A stretch of DNA of 64,000 nt. Origin: Desulfovibrio litoralis DSM 11393 (GTDB lineage Bacteria; Desulfobacterota; Desulfovibrionia; Desulfovibrionales; Desulfovibrionaceae). The stretch's first letter is position 1. Every line of letters begins with the position of its first letter. Positions 1 to 8,108 of this stretch are shown piece after piece. The position numbers and the translations under genes were made by a program. The stretch lies in the NCBI RefSeq assembly GCF_900143255.1, contig NZ_FRDI01000007.1, forward strand, positions 61,504 to 125,503. Reading direction: 5' to 3'. Below the pieces are notes generated by a model that saw nothing but the letters and a program-made list of their open reading frames with translations, made no database searches and was not told where the DNA came from.

Positions 1-499
1 TATAATCTATTTCCATGTCAAAGCGTTTGTAAAACTCGGGTTCAAAAGGTAAAATTGAAAGAATGCGACGTACATTTTGTTTTAAGAATAAAGCTCTTTT
101 TGCTCCCCATGCCCAAATTTTGGGGCTAATATAATAAACAACAGGTATATTAAGGCGTTTTGCTATTTTAATAACCCTAAAGTTAAACGAAGGTGCGTCA
201 ATGCAAATTAATAAATCGGGTTTTTCGACTTCTAAGGCTTTTTTAATGTTTTTTAACAATGAATAAATTTTAGGCAGTTTTGCAAAGATTTCCACAAAAC
301 CCATAACAGAGAGTTCTTCTACTCTAAACAAGTTTTTCATGCCGGCTTTTTCAAGCTCTGTTCCGCCCATGCCCACGGCTTGTATCTTATTATTTTTTTT
401 TAAAAGAGCGGTTAATAACGCCCCTCCGTGAATGTCTCCGGAAACTTCTCCCGCATTGATCCAGATTTTTGGCGCTTTTTTATCTTTTTCAACAGACAT
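1..499 (-). CDS. lpxB: Lipid-A-disaccharide synthase, partial (3' end outside window)
   Basis: Glycosyltransferase that joins UDP-diacylglucosamine to lipid X to form the lipid A disaccharide, at the inner face of the cytoplasmic membrane. Reading back from the ATG at 497-499 gives a product starting MSVEKDKKAPKIWINAGEVS, followed by GDIHGG, a Gly-rich segment (AVGMGGTEL), and the conserved stretch around IDAPSFNFR and SPKIWAWG, all typical of LpxB. About 166 N-terminal residues are present; the gene runs off the left edge. It starts 3 bases after the stop of the upstream membrane-protein gene, so the two are probably co-transcribed. Confidence 0.93.
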   Translation of the reverse strand, partial: MSVEKDKKAPKIWINAGEVSGDIHGGALLTALLKKNNKIQAVGMGGTELEKAGMKNLFRVEELSVMGFVEIFAKLPKIYSLLKNIKKALEVEKPDLLICIDAPSFNFRVIKIAKRLNIPVVYYISPKIWAWGAKRALFLKQNVRRILSILPFEPEFYKRFDMEIDY

Positions 500-502
500 A
501 TT

Positions 503-1483
503 TTAACTCGATGAAGTTGCCAGTGTGTTATTTCCATTTTTTTTGGAGAAAAACTGCATAAAAACAGCTGTTAAAATAAATGAAAATAATATTCTAAACA
601 CAAAAATGCCATAAAAATCAGCACCGATTAACATAAGCAAGGCAGTGTCTTCGATAATGGAATGGGTCAGCGACATAAAAAACATGGCGGCAAAAACGTC
701 TTTTTTATCGACCTGCCCTTTTCTCACCTCTTCCATAATTAAACCGCCACCATAAAGTAATCCGGCGAGCATTCCTATAACAGTAATACTTGAAGCGTTT
801 TTGCTTATGCCCAAGAGGCGTAAAAACGGACTAACGGTTCCGTTGAGCAGTTGAAGTAAATTAAGCTCTTTTAAAATACGCATTATTACAATCAAAAGCC
901 AAATTACAACAAACATGATAGAAAAACTTTTGGCTTGAGAGATTCCCCAAAGAATCCAAGGGTTATCCGAAAAGCTGTTTTGAGTTGAAATATTCCAAAA
1001 TAATTTGGCAGGTTCTTGAGCGTAGCCCGTATAAGTATAAATTTGGCGTAAAATAAAACCGGCGCTTAAAGCCCCGCTCAAACGCAAAACAACGTGTCGC
1101 CAAAAATTAAACCCGCAATAAGACGAAACGCGACCTTCAACGGGTAAGCCGTGTGCAATTAGGAGCATCACCGAAAAAACTGAAATATCAGCAACGCTAA
1201 CCGGACCAAGTTCGGGCATTAAACTTATATAGAGTAAGATAGAGCTGTTAATGCCGGCGATCATACCTGTTGCAAGCACTAAACCCATAAGTTTAGGAAG
1301 CCCAACAAAACTCATAATTGGTTCTAAAGGCAGGGCAAGATAATTTATCAGTTTCAGTTCGGTGGCTATTTTAACTAAAATAATAACGGGTAAGACCATA
1401 GTTACTAATTTATAAAAAACTCTTAAACTATGTCGTGTCTCTTCTTTAAAAATGCGGATAGAAGTGGAAAATAAGCTATTCAT
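503..1483 (-). CDS. Nucleoside-recognition (Gate) domain membrane protein
   Basis: Polytopic inner-membrane protein of 326 residues with two blocks of hydrophobic helices (about residues 25-145 and 180-315). The pattern resembles the nucleoside-recognition/Gate family that includes spore maturation proteins SpmA/SpmB, with the conserved small-residue region GMLAGLLYGGGLIMEE and a following acidic/His stretch (SLTHSIIEDTALLM). The transported or sensed ligand is unknown in this family. It lies directly upstream of lpxB with a 3-base gap, so co-expression with lipid A synthesis is likely, although a functional link is only inferred. Confidence 0.75.
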   Translation of the reverse strand: MNSLFSTSIRIFKEETRHSLRVFYKLVTMVLPVIILVKIATELKLINYLALPLEPIMSFVGLPKLMGLVLATGMIAGINSSILLYISLMPELGPVSVADISVFSVMLLIAHGLPVEGRVSSYCGFNFWRHVVLRLSGALSAGFILRQIYTYTGYAQEPAKLFWNISTQNSFSDNPWILWGISQAKSFSIMFVVIWLLIVIMRILKELNLLQLLNGTVSPFLRLLGISKNASSITVIGMLAGLLYGGGLIMEEVRKGQVDKKDVFAAMFFMSLTHSIIEDTALLMLIGADFYGIFVFRILFSFILTAVFMQFFSKKNGNNTLATSSS

Positions 1484-1539
1484 TTAATAGTAGGCGGTGG
1501 ATATTTTCCACTTCTGGTAAAGGGTTTTATGAAATAGAG

Positions 1540-2682
1540 TTAAGCTTTAATAGCGTTTTTAAGTTCGCAGACTACTCTTTCAAGGTCTTTTTCGCTTAGG
1601 CTGTAATGTAAAGGCAAGGTGATTATTTTTCCGTATGCCTCTTCGGCAACAGGACAAAGACCAATTTTTGTGCCTTGTTCTCTTTGATAGTAAGGGTGAA
1701 GGTGAACGGGGATATAATGGACGTTACAACCTATGCCTCTTTCTCTTAATATCTTAAAAACTTTATCTCGCTCAGGCACTCGCACAACATAAAGATGATA
1801 TGCGTGCAAGGCATTTTTATCGGTTTTAAGCGGTTTTATGTCTTCTGAACCTAAAAAAGCTTGATCGTAATATTTTGCGAGTTCTCTACGTTTTTTTAAA
1901 AAAGCAGGTAGTTTTTTGAGCTGTGAAAGACCTAAAGCTGATTGTATGTCTGTTAGGCGATAGTTATAGCCAAGTTCTTGCATCTCGTAAAACCACGCCC
2001 CTGTTTTTTCTCTTTGGCGGTGGTCGCTAGTGATGCCGTGCCCTCTAAAAAGGCGTAAACGTTCGGCATATTCATCGGAATCAGTCAGGGCCATTCCGCC
2101 TTCGCCCGTAGTCAGTTGTTTGACCGGGTGAAAGCTAAAAACCGTTATATCTGCTAACGTTCCGACTTTTTTAGAGTTAAACTCTCCACCTATAGAATGA
2201 CAAGCATCAGCCAAAAGTTTTAGCTTATGTTTTTTGGCGATAGCTTGAAGGGCGACCCAATCGCAAGGTTGACCGGCATAGTCAACGCCGATTATCGCCT
2301 TGGTTTTGGGCGTAATCAACGCTTCTATTTTTTTAGGGTCAATAAGCAAAGTATCAGGGTCAACATCGGCAAAAACAGGTTTTGCACCGAGAAATAAAAC
2401 GGCATTGGAAGAAGCGGCAAAAGTCAGAGTTGGAACGATTACCTCGTCGTCTTTTTTTATACCAAGGGCAAACAAAGCCCCGTGTAAGGCGGCTGTTCCG
2501 TTGGCATAAGACGCGGCGTGTTTTGCTCCGCAAAAAGCGGCAACAGCGTTTTCAAACTCTGTTACTTTTGGTCCGGTTGTGAGCCAATCTGAACGCAACA
2601 CTTCAACCACGGCAGAAATGTCGTCTTCGTCAATCCATTGTTTTCCGTATGGAATAAAGGGTAGGCTAGATGAATCACTCAT
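1540..2682 (-). CDS. pseC: UDP-4-amino-4,6-dideoxy-N-acetyl-beta-L-altrosamine transaminase
   Basis: PLP-dependent aminotransferase of the DegT/DnrJ/EryC1 family, second step of pseudaminic acid synthesis (flagellin glycosylation or surface polysaccharide). The 380-residue length is normal. Visible family features are the N-terminal IPYGKQWIDEDDISAV, the SYANGTAALHGAL cofactor-phosphate region, DACHSIGGEF, and the Schiff-base lysine in FSFHPVKQLTTGEGG. It sits 2 bases downstream of pseB, as expected for the pathway. The remaining pse genes are not in this window. Assignment to PseC rather than another sugar aminotransferase rests on similarity to family motifs plus the pseB neighbour. Confidence 0.88.
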   Translation of the reverse strand: MSDSSSLPFIPYGKQWIDEDDISAVVEVLRSDWLTTGPKVTEFENAVAAFCGAKHAASYANGTAALHGALFALGIKKDDEVIVPTLTFAASSNAVLFLGAKPVFADVDPDTLLIDPKKIEALITPKTKAIIGVDYAGQPCDWVALQAIAKKHKLKLLADACHSIGGEFNSKKVGTLADITVFSFHPVKQLTTGEGGMALTDSDEYAERLRLFRGHGITSDHRQREKTGAWFYEMQELGYNYRLTDIQSALGLSQLKKLPAFLKKRRELAKYYDQAFLGSEDIKPLKTDKNALHAYHLYVVRVPERDKVFKILRERGIGCNVHYIPVHLHPYYQREQGTKIGLCPVAEEAYGKIITLPLHYSLSEKDLERVVCELKNAIKA

Positions 2683-2684
2683 AT

Positions 2685-3674
2685 TTATTTAATATATCCC
2701 ATAGTTGTCAACAAAGTACGCATTTCTTCAATTGTTAGCCACCAATCGTTTGTGCCTGAATCATATTCAAAGCCTTCGGAAACTCTTGGTGCATTTTTGG
2801 CATCGCCTTGATAATTAAAGATTTCCGTATCGGGCAAGATAACGTAATATTGTCCAATATCAACAGTATGACGAGAATCTTCAGCCGGAATCATACATTC
2901 ATGTATTTTTTCGCCCGCTCTTATACCGACAATTTTAGTCGGACAACCCGGAGCCATTGCTTCCGCCAAGTCCATAATATTCATACTAGGAATTTTAGGA
3001 ACCATAATTTCGCCACCAAAAGCGTTTTTAACGGTATTTAAAACGAGTTCAACGCCGTCTTCGAGGCTGATCCAAAATCTGGTCATGCGTGGGTCGGTAA
3101 TAGGTAAAACGCCCTCGGCTTTTTTCTTGGCAAAAAAAGGAATAACGCTACCGCGACTGCCCATAACGTTTCCGTAACGCACCACTGAAAATTTTGTTTT
3201 ACAGCCGGTATAAGCGTTAGCGGCAACAAACAGCTTATCGGAACAAAGCTTGGTTGCTCCATAAAGGTTAACCGGGTTAACAGCCTTGTCTGTGCTTAAG
3301 GCAACAACCCTAGAAACGCCACGTTCGGAAGCGGCATCAATAATATTGGTAGCACCAACAATATTGGTTTTAATCGCTTCGGTTGGGTTATATTCGGAAG
3401 CCGGAACGTGTTTCATTGCGGCGGCATGAATAACCACATCAACGTCTTTCAAAGCGATAGAGACTCTTTCTTTGTCTCTTACATCACCGATAAAATAACG
3501 CAAACAATCATAATCTGCAGTTGAAAAGCGTTGGTTCATTTCGAACTGTTTAAGTTCGTCTCGACTGAAAATAATCAGCCTTCTTGGCTTATAGTTATTT
3601 AAAATTGCCTCGACACAAGCGTTTCCAAAAGAGCCTGTTCCACCTGTGATTAAAATAGAAGCATTGTTTAACAT
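2685..3674 (-). CDS. pseB: UDP-N-acetylglucosamine 4,6-dehydratase (5-inverting)
   Basis: Extended short-chain dehydrogenase that opens pseudaminic acid synthesis by dehydrating and inverting UDP-GlcNAc. The N-terminal NAD(P) motif TGGTGSFG is at residues 10-17, followed by FSRDELKQFEM and the ALSTDKAVNPVNLYGATK segment, the PseB/FlaA1 form of the usual SYK triad region. The 329-residue length fits. First gene of a pseB-pseC pair with a 2-base gap. About 210 bases of AT-rich sequence separate it from maf upstream, where its promoter should lie. Confidence 0.92.
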   Translation of the reverse strand: MLNNASILITGGTGSFGNACVEAILNNYKPRRLIIFSRDELKQFEMNQRFSTADYDCLRYFIGDVRDKERVSIALKDVDVVIHAAAMKHVPASEYNPTEAIKTNIVGATNIIDAASERGVSRVVALSTDKAVNPVNLYGATKLCSDKLFVAANAYTGCKTKFSVVRYGNVMGSRGSVIPFFAKKKAEGVLPITDPRMTRFWISLEDGVELVLNTVKNAFGGEIMVPKIPSMNIMDLAEAMAPGCPTKIVGIRAGEKIHECMIPAEDSRHTVDIGQYYVILPDTEIFNYQGDAKNAPRVSEGFEYDSGTNDWWLTIEEMRTLLTTMGYIK

Positions 3675-3884
3675 AGATTTTATCCTTATTATATAAATGT
3701 AAAAAACTTAACTATTGAAAACAAGAAAATACTTTAAAGACTTTTTATTATAAAATAAACAGTTTTCTTGATGCACGTTGAACATCTTTATAATATTTAT
3801 TGGTCTAGTCAACATAAATAGTATATTTATTTTTGTGTGAGAAAAAATAAATATTATATTTTGTTTTTGCTAAATTCTTTAAGA

Positions 3885-4517
3885 TTATACTACGGTTTTT
3901 ACAATATTATGTTTTAATAGCGATTTGACTAGCTTTGAGAGTGGCATGGCAATTACGGTTGTGATTGAACCTTCGATTTTTGAACTTAAAAAAGCACCGC
4001 CAAGTTGTATCGCATATCCACCGGCTTTGTCCATTCCCTCAGAGCTATTGGCATAAGCTCGCAAAAGTTCTTTAGGACAATCCCAAAAAGTAACTTTTGT
4101 AATATCACAATTGGTAATAAGCTGTTTATTGGGGAGAAGAATAGCAAAAGAGCTGATGACTTCGTGGGTGTTGCCTGCGAGTTTGCAAAGGATATTATAG
4201 TTGTCTTCAGCACTTGTTGGCTTCCCGATAATTTCTCCATTATAATGAATAAGTGTATCGGCGGAAATAATAGCTGCTTGTAATAATTCTTCTTTGTTGC
4301 TGAGGTTTGATCTTTGAATATCCTCTGAAACATAATTGGCTTTTTCGGTGCAACAACGAATAGAATAACTTGTGGCCTCTTCGTTTATATTTGGAAGAAC
4401 TTCGGTTCTTGGAGCTATTGCTTTAAATTTAAGACCCAGATTATTTAAAAAATCTCTGCGTCTTAAAGAGCCGGAGGCTAAGACTATTGGCATATTGTTT
4501 TTTAAAAGAGTCAACAT
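3885..4517 (-). CDS. maf: Maf-family nucleotide pyrophosphatase
   Basis: House-cleaning nucleoside triphosphate pyrophosphatase of the Maf/YhdE family, cytoplasmic, which removes modified or non-canonical nucleotides. The signature LASGSLRRRDFL is near the N-terminus (residues 13-24), and the catalytic segment SADTLIHYNGEIIGKP is in the middle. Product length 210 residues, slightly longer than usual at the N-terminus; a start at the inner Met (MPIVLASGS) is possible, but the outer ATG has an AAAGGA element a few bases upstream. The central SADT block is closer to the dTTP/UTP-type Maf group, but the substrate is not settled by sequence. Confidence 0.88.
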   Translation of the reverse strand: MLTLLKNNMPIVLASGSLRRRDFLNNLGLKFKAIAPRTEVLPNINEEATSYSIRCCTEKANYVSEDIQRSNLSNKEELLQAAIISADTLIHYNGEIIGKPTSAEDNYNILCKLAGNTHEVISSFAILLPNKQLITNCDITKVTFWDCPKELLRAYANSSEGMDKAGGYAIQLGGAFLSSKIEGSITTVIAMPLSKLVKSLLKHNIVKTVV

Positions 4518-4597
4518 GTTTTTATCCTTTGTTTTTAGTCTGTTATGCGTTTAAATAATAAGGCTTTACTTAGCAATATTGTATTTTAGCTGAATAA

Positions 4598-4830
4598 AAA
4601 CCATTGCAAAACTTGGTTTTTTGTATTTTTGTAATCGTTTTATGCCCTGTATCTACATAGCATAAAAGCTCTTAAGACACAAAAATTTAATTTTACAGGC
4701 ATTAATTTGATTTTATATTTTCTGAGATACACGGGTAAACTATCCGAAAAGCTCTATTCGCTTTCTTTATGCGTGTTTTTTGAAGTGTCTTTTCACAAAA
4801 ACCACTTTGAGACTATTGCGAAATAGTCTT
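4598..4830 (-). repeat. Dispersed hairpin repeat, copy A
   Basis: Copy of the family described under copy H, in inverted orientation, in the divergent gap between maf and the flgM operon. The left end has the CCATTGCAAAACTTGGTTTT terminus; the middle carries the CGTTTTATG...CATAAAAG hairpin; the right end has the GACTATTGCGAAATAGTC palindrome (4811-4828). The inner part has an extra AT-rich segment compared with the shortest copies. The rest of the 4518-5044 gap holds no gene I can support. Confidence 0.85.
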
Positions 4831-5044
4831 GAATCTATAATGCACTATTAAACAAATATAAGCAATAGCCTTTATTTCTGTTCTTTCTGTTAATAAAGAC
4901 TTTTGCTTTTTATTATTTTGGTCTAATATTTTTGAGAGAGTTGACGATATGATTTTTGTTCCTAAACTTTTCTGATTTTTTTATTATTTTGCCCTAAAGT
5001 TTTTAATATGAGGAGACGATAAGAAGATTAAGGAGAAGTTTAAC

Positions 5045-5458
5045 GTGGAAAATAAGTCGTTCTATATTCGTAATATGTTACAACATTATGATCGCCAGTT
5101 GATTAATGGTCGTCGTATTGCTCGTTATCGCAATGACTTATATGGTTCAGAGATAAAAGATGACGTTAAGCTTAAGCAAGAAAAACGCAGACAGCTTGTT
5201 GAAAGGGTGGCAAAAGAGATTATTGAAAATATTTTAATGGCGGGAGACGAAAATTCTATTGTAAAAGAAGTTCGAGAAACTCTTGAAAAAGAAGTTGGTC
5301 TTAGACTTACCTTTAAGTTCCCTCCGCTTGGTTATGATATTGAAGTATTACAAGAAACACCCGAAGGCAATACGCCTTTAAACTTTGATGCGAAACATAA
5401 TTTATTAGATCGTTTGTGGAGAATTACTCTCGAAAAAGTTAATGCTACAATGCTATGA
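5045..5458 (+). CDS. FlgM-associated protein (DVU0524-type)
   Basis: Small soluble, charged 137-residue protein directly before flgM. Desulfovibrio genomes carry a conserved uncharacterised gene in this position (I recall it as the DVU0524 family of FlgM-associated proteins). The GTG start at 5045 is chosen because AAGGAG lies just upstream at proper spacing. No signal peptide or membrane segment; the C-terminal half (GLRLTFKFPPLGYDIEV) looks like a compact alpha/beta domain. A role together with FlgM in control of late flagellar genes is inferred from position only. Confidence 0.75.
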   Translation: MENKSFYIRNMLQHYDRQLINGRRIARYRNDLYGSEIKDDVKLKQEKRRQLVERVAKEIIENILMAGDENSIVKEVRETLEKEVGLRLTFKFPPLGYDIEVLQETPEGNTPLNFDAKHNLLDRLWRITLEKVNATML

Positions 5459-5560
5459 TTTAAAACCATTTGCCAGCTTGGTATTAAATTTGCTTTTACA
5501 TATTTTACTTGTCAAAAATTTGTTCTGATCACGAGTTGATTTCACCTGGGGAGGTGTATC

Positions 5561-5866
5561 ATGGAAATCAAAAATTATATCAATGAATTTAGTCCGTTGC
5601 GTGCCAGTCTTGAAAAAATGGAATTGCAACAAAGAAAAGCTGCTCAAGCTAAAACAAATAACTCAGGCTCAAGCGATAAAGTAAGTTTATCGAGCGAAGG
5701 TCGTTTGCGTACCGAAGCTTTTCAAGCTGCTATGAGTGCACCCGAAGTCAGGGAAGCAAAAGTTGAAGCAATTCGCAAAAAAATAGCTGATGGAACTTAT
5801 ACTGTTGATACTAAAAAGATAGCCGAACGTTTATTAACTGAAGAAGCCGAACTTTTTAAGATATAG
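5561..5866 (+). CDS. flgM: Anti-sigma-28 factor FlgM
   Basis: Negative regulator that binds sigma-28 (FliA) and is exported when the hook-basal body is complete, releasing late flagellar gene expression. The 101-residue product has the FlgM arrangement: a flexible N-terminal half and a C-terminal block (SSDKVSLSSEGR, then VREAKVEAIRKKIADGTYTVD and KIAERLLTEEAELF) matching the sigma-binding region. A strong GGGGAGG element precedes the ATG. It follows the FlgM-associated gene by about 100 bases and precedes the FlgO-type cluster. Confidence 0.92.
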   Translation: MEIKNYINEFSPLRASLEKMELQQRKAAQAKTNNSGSSDKVSLSSEGRLRTEAFQAAMSAPEVREAKVEAIRKKIADGTYTVDTKKIAERLLTEEAELFKI

Positions 5867-5950
5867 TTTTTTGTTTTGTTTATTTTAAAGCTAACGTCGC
5901 TTTTTAAGTTTTAGATTATTTTAACTTAAATGGTTGCGTTAGTTTTTTTT

Positions 5951-5966
5951 TGGCATTATTTTTGCT
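5951..5966 (+). promoter_or_regulatory. Candidate sigma-54 promoter for the FlgO-type cluster
   Basis: TGGCATTATTTTTGCT has the -24/-12 form: GG at 5952-5953, exactly ten bases, then GC at 5964-5965. It is about 190 bases upstream of the first FlgO-type gene, leaving a long leader. Sigma-54 control of flagellar genes is usual in Desulfovibrio-like bacteria. No enhancer site was identified. Confidence 0.55.
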
Positions 5967-6155
5967 TTGTTTTGACAAAGGGGTAAAAACTGCCTTGTTG
6001 ATTTGGCAGGTGTTTTATACATCAATACAATAAGTATGTAATAAGCGTATAAAGACAGTTTAAAAAACTTATTATGATTGTATCAATTTTAAATGCAATC
6101 GTTAAACAGCCCCACACTATATTAGTTGATAATATAGCAGAATCAAGGAGTAACA

Positions 6156-7019
6156 ATGAGAAGCAGTTTTTTGAAAATAATGATTTTATGTTCTGTCTTG
6201 ATGCCTTTTAATAGCCAAGTTTCAGCACAAACCGAGGTCTTTGGTTCTTCCGGGCAACAAGTACAAAGCGGAGACAGAACTCAAGTTGATCCGGGTGCCG
6301 TGGTCAGCACAGACGGTAGCGTTCGTGCTCATATAAACGGAGTAAGGACTACGGCGAATATTATAGATAGAAACTATACCGGTTACTTTTTGCCTGATGG
6401 CAGGGGCGGAGTTTTATTTCAACCCGGTCAGGAAATTAAACCACTCAACCCAAGATATATTGATGCCCGTGAAATTAAGTTAAAAGTAAGAGAGTTAGCG
6501 GAACAATTAACTCAAGATTTACCATCAAGCTTACAAAACAGCGTAATTTTACCAACGGCTTTTGTTACTCAAGATAATTTTGATATGACTTCGTCTTTTG
6601 GGCGTTATATTGCCGAACAACTATTTTTTGAGTTTAATCAACGTGGAATGAATGTTAAAGAATATCGCCTAGATAAAAGTATTCGCATGACAGAGGGAGT
6701 TGGTGAAAGGGCTTTATCTCGTCGTAAGAAAACTAAAGCAATCAATAGAGCAAATACGCTTGTTGTTGTAGGTAATTATTTTTCCACGAAAGATGCGGTA
6801 ATGTTGAACGCCAGTTTGGTTGACGGAAAAACGCAGTCAATTATTCGCTCTGCTAATTTGGTTTTTGAACAAACTCCGGTGAGCCGTGCAATGATCGCAA
6901 GACGTAGCAGTAGTGCTCAGGCGGTGGGCGTTGGCATAAGAGCCTTTCCAAGACCGGCCCCAAAACAGACAACACCAAATGCGTCTAGTCCTTTTGACCT
7001 TGGTCAGGATATTCATTAA
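6156..7019 (+). CDS. FlgO-family outer-membrane/periplasmic protein
   Basis: Exported 287-residue protein: N-terminal signal peptide (MRSSFLKIMILCSVLMPFNS, cleavage probably near VSAQT) and a FlgO-type domain in the second half, recognisable from IRELAEQL-like helices, the 'FGRYIAEQLFFEFNQRGMNVKEYRL' region and 'NTLVVVGNYFSTKDAVMLNASLVDG'. In Vibrio, FlgO and FlgP are outer-membrane proteins needed for motility. Start chosen by AAGGAG seven bases before the ATG. First gene of a three-gene cluster with short gaps, probably from the upstream sigma-54 promoter. The C-terminal tail is Pro/Ser-rich and likely unstructured. Confidence 0.8.
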   Translation: MRSSFLKIMILCSVLMPFNSQVSAQTEVFGSSGQQVQSGDRTQVDPGAVVSTDGSVRAHINGVRTTANIIDRNYTGYFLPDGRGGVLFQPGQEIKPLNPRYIDAREIKLKVRELAEQLTQDLPSSLQNSVILPTAFVTQDNFDMTSSFGRYIAEQLFFEFNQRGMNVKEYRLDKSIRMTEGVGERALSRRKKTKAINRANTLVVVGNYFSTKDAVMLNASLVDGKTQSIIRSANLVFEQTPVSRAMIARRSSSAQAVGVGIRAFPRPAPKQTTPNASSPFDLGQDIH

Positions 7020-7030
7020 GGGAGCAACCA

Positions 7031-7303
7031 ATGTATAAAAAAATCTTATTAATTCTAGGGTTAAGCTGTTTGATGTTTTTAACGGCTTGTTCCAATACTC
7101 CGAACAACTTAACATCGCTGCCTTATAGCCCTGAAACGGTTACCAATATTGAAAGAGCCAGAACCTTTGCGTCAGAAGGGCGTTATGAATTGGCAAAAGA
7201 ACATTACTTGCTCGCACTTAGTGCAAATCGTAACCCTGATCTAAATGATTTATTAGCAGAAGAACTACATTCTGTTGACCTTATGATTAAAACAATGCGT
7301 TAA
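7031..7303 (+). CDS. Small lipoprotein with TPR-like helices
   Basis: A 90-residue lipoprotein: signal peptide ending in the lipobox LTAC with Cys at about residue 20, followed by a short helical segment (ARTFASEGRYELAKEHYLLAL) that looks like one tetratricopeptide repeat. Eleven bases after the FlgO-family gene and followed 60 bases later by a second FlgO-like gene. In this setting it may be an outer-membrane partner of the flagellar FlgO proteins, an inference from context. I do not recognise a named family. Confidence 0.75.
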   Translation: MYKKILLILGLSCLMFLTACSNTPNNLTSLPYSPETVTNIERARTFASEGRYELAKEHYLLALSANRNPDLNDLLAEELHSVDLMIKTMR

Positions 7304-7362
7304 AAAATGTCTTAAAATTGTTAATGCGTTCAAAAAAAAACGAACAATCAGCGGAGTTTTAT

Positions 7363-8046
7363 ATGTCTTTTTTCTCATCTTCACGAACATCTTATTTGGC
7401 ACTGGGAATTTTTACAATACTTTGTGTAACAATGGGATTTTATTTGATTTTAACCAATGTTCAAAAGGTAGGAGCAACTGATGCTCCCATGCAGGAAATT
7501 CCAAATTTTGGAATAGTTCCTAAAGCCGGTTCAGCGTTGGCAAGACAAATAGACCGCCAAATTTCAGGCGGTATGGGTAAATCTGAAGGCGGCGGAGCAG
7601 ACGGTTTTTCAATGATTGTTACCGTACCTGCCGATATTAATAACTTGGAACAAACAAACCCCTTATCTCGTCAAGTTGCCGAAGAAATGGCTCGTTGGTT
7701 TGTTCAAGCCGGTTACCACGTTAACGACGTGCGTATGGGGTCAAATGTTTTGATTGATCCGGAAAAAACAGAATTGATACTATCTCGTAAAGCTTCTTTG
7801 CTACGTTCCAATAGAGCGAATGTAATGGGCGTTTTAGTCGGAACTTATACGACTACTCGTAACAATATCCGCTTTAATGTAAGAATGGTGCAAGCAAACG
7901 GAAATGAAGTTTTGGGTATGGCGACTGTTACTATTCCTCTAGATCAAGAAGCCAGAGGGCTTTTGGTGAATAGAGACGGAGGCGGAGCTGCAATTATGCC
8001 GTCTGTTTTAACAAGACTGCCTTTAGCTGATTCTTCCAAACCATAA
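7363..8046 (+). CDS. Second FlgO-like protein, membrane-anchored
   Basis: A 227-residue protein with an N-terminal transmembrane segment (YLALGIFTILCVTMGFYLIL) and a FlgO-type domain: 'PLSRQVAEEMARWFVQAGYHVNDVRMG' and 'RANVMGVLVGTYTTTRNNIRFNVRMVQANG' parallel the segments in the first cluster gene. The ATG at 7363 is preferred over one 45 bases upstream because GCGGAG precedes it at good spacing. Last gene of the cluster, ending before a strong terminator. Two paralogous FlgO domains in one operon suggest a hetero-assembly at the flagellar base; this is inference. Confidence 0.75.
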   Translation: MSFFSSSRTSYLALGIFTILCVTMGFYLILTNVQKVGATDAPMQEIPNFGIVPKAGSALARQIDRQISGGMGKSEGGGADGFSMIVTVPADINNLEQTNPLSRQVAEEMARWFVQAGYHVNDVRMGSNVLIDPEKTELILSRKASLLRSNRANVMGVLVGTYTTTRNNIRFNVRMVQANGNEVLGMATVTIPLDQEARGLLVNRDGGGAAIMPSVLTRLPLADSSKP

Positions 8047-8068
8047 TTTTGATTAAATAAAAATATAA

Positions 8069-8103
8069 GAAGCCACGGTATTTTTTTACTGTGGCTTTTT
8101 TTA
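8069..8103. terminator. Bidirectional terminator between FlgO cluster and cbiD
   Basis: Hairpin with arms AGCCACGGTA and TACTGTGGCT around a T-rich loop, then a T run on the plus strand and A-rich sequence on the other side. It lies between two converging genes and can serve both. Confidence 0.8.
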
Positions 8104-8108
8104 CGATT

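Noticed and set aside
2300..2582. Open frames on the plus strand within pseC
   Set aside because: They lie opposite a well-supported aminotransferase gene, have no ribosome site, and show Arg/Lys-rich low-complexity products typical of antisense frames.
3986..4333. 115-residue frame on the minus strand inside maf
   Set aside because: It is the same strand but another frame of maf, without a ribosome site or motif.
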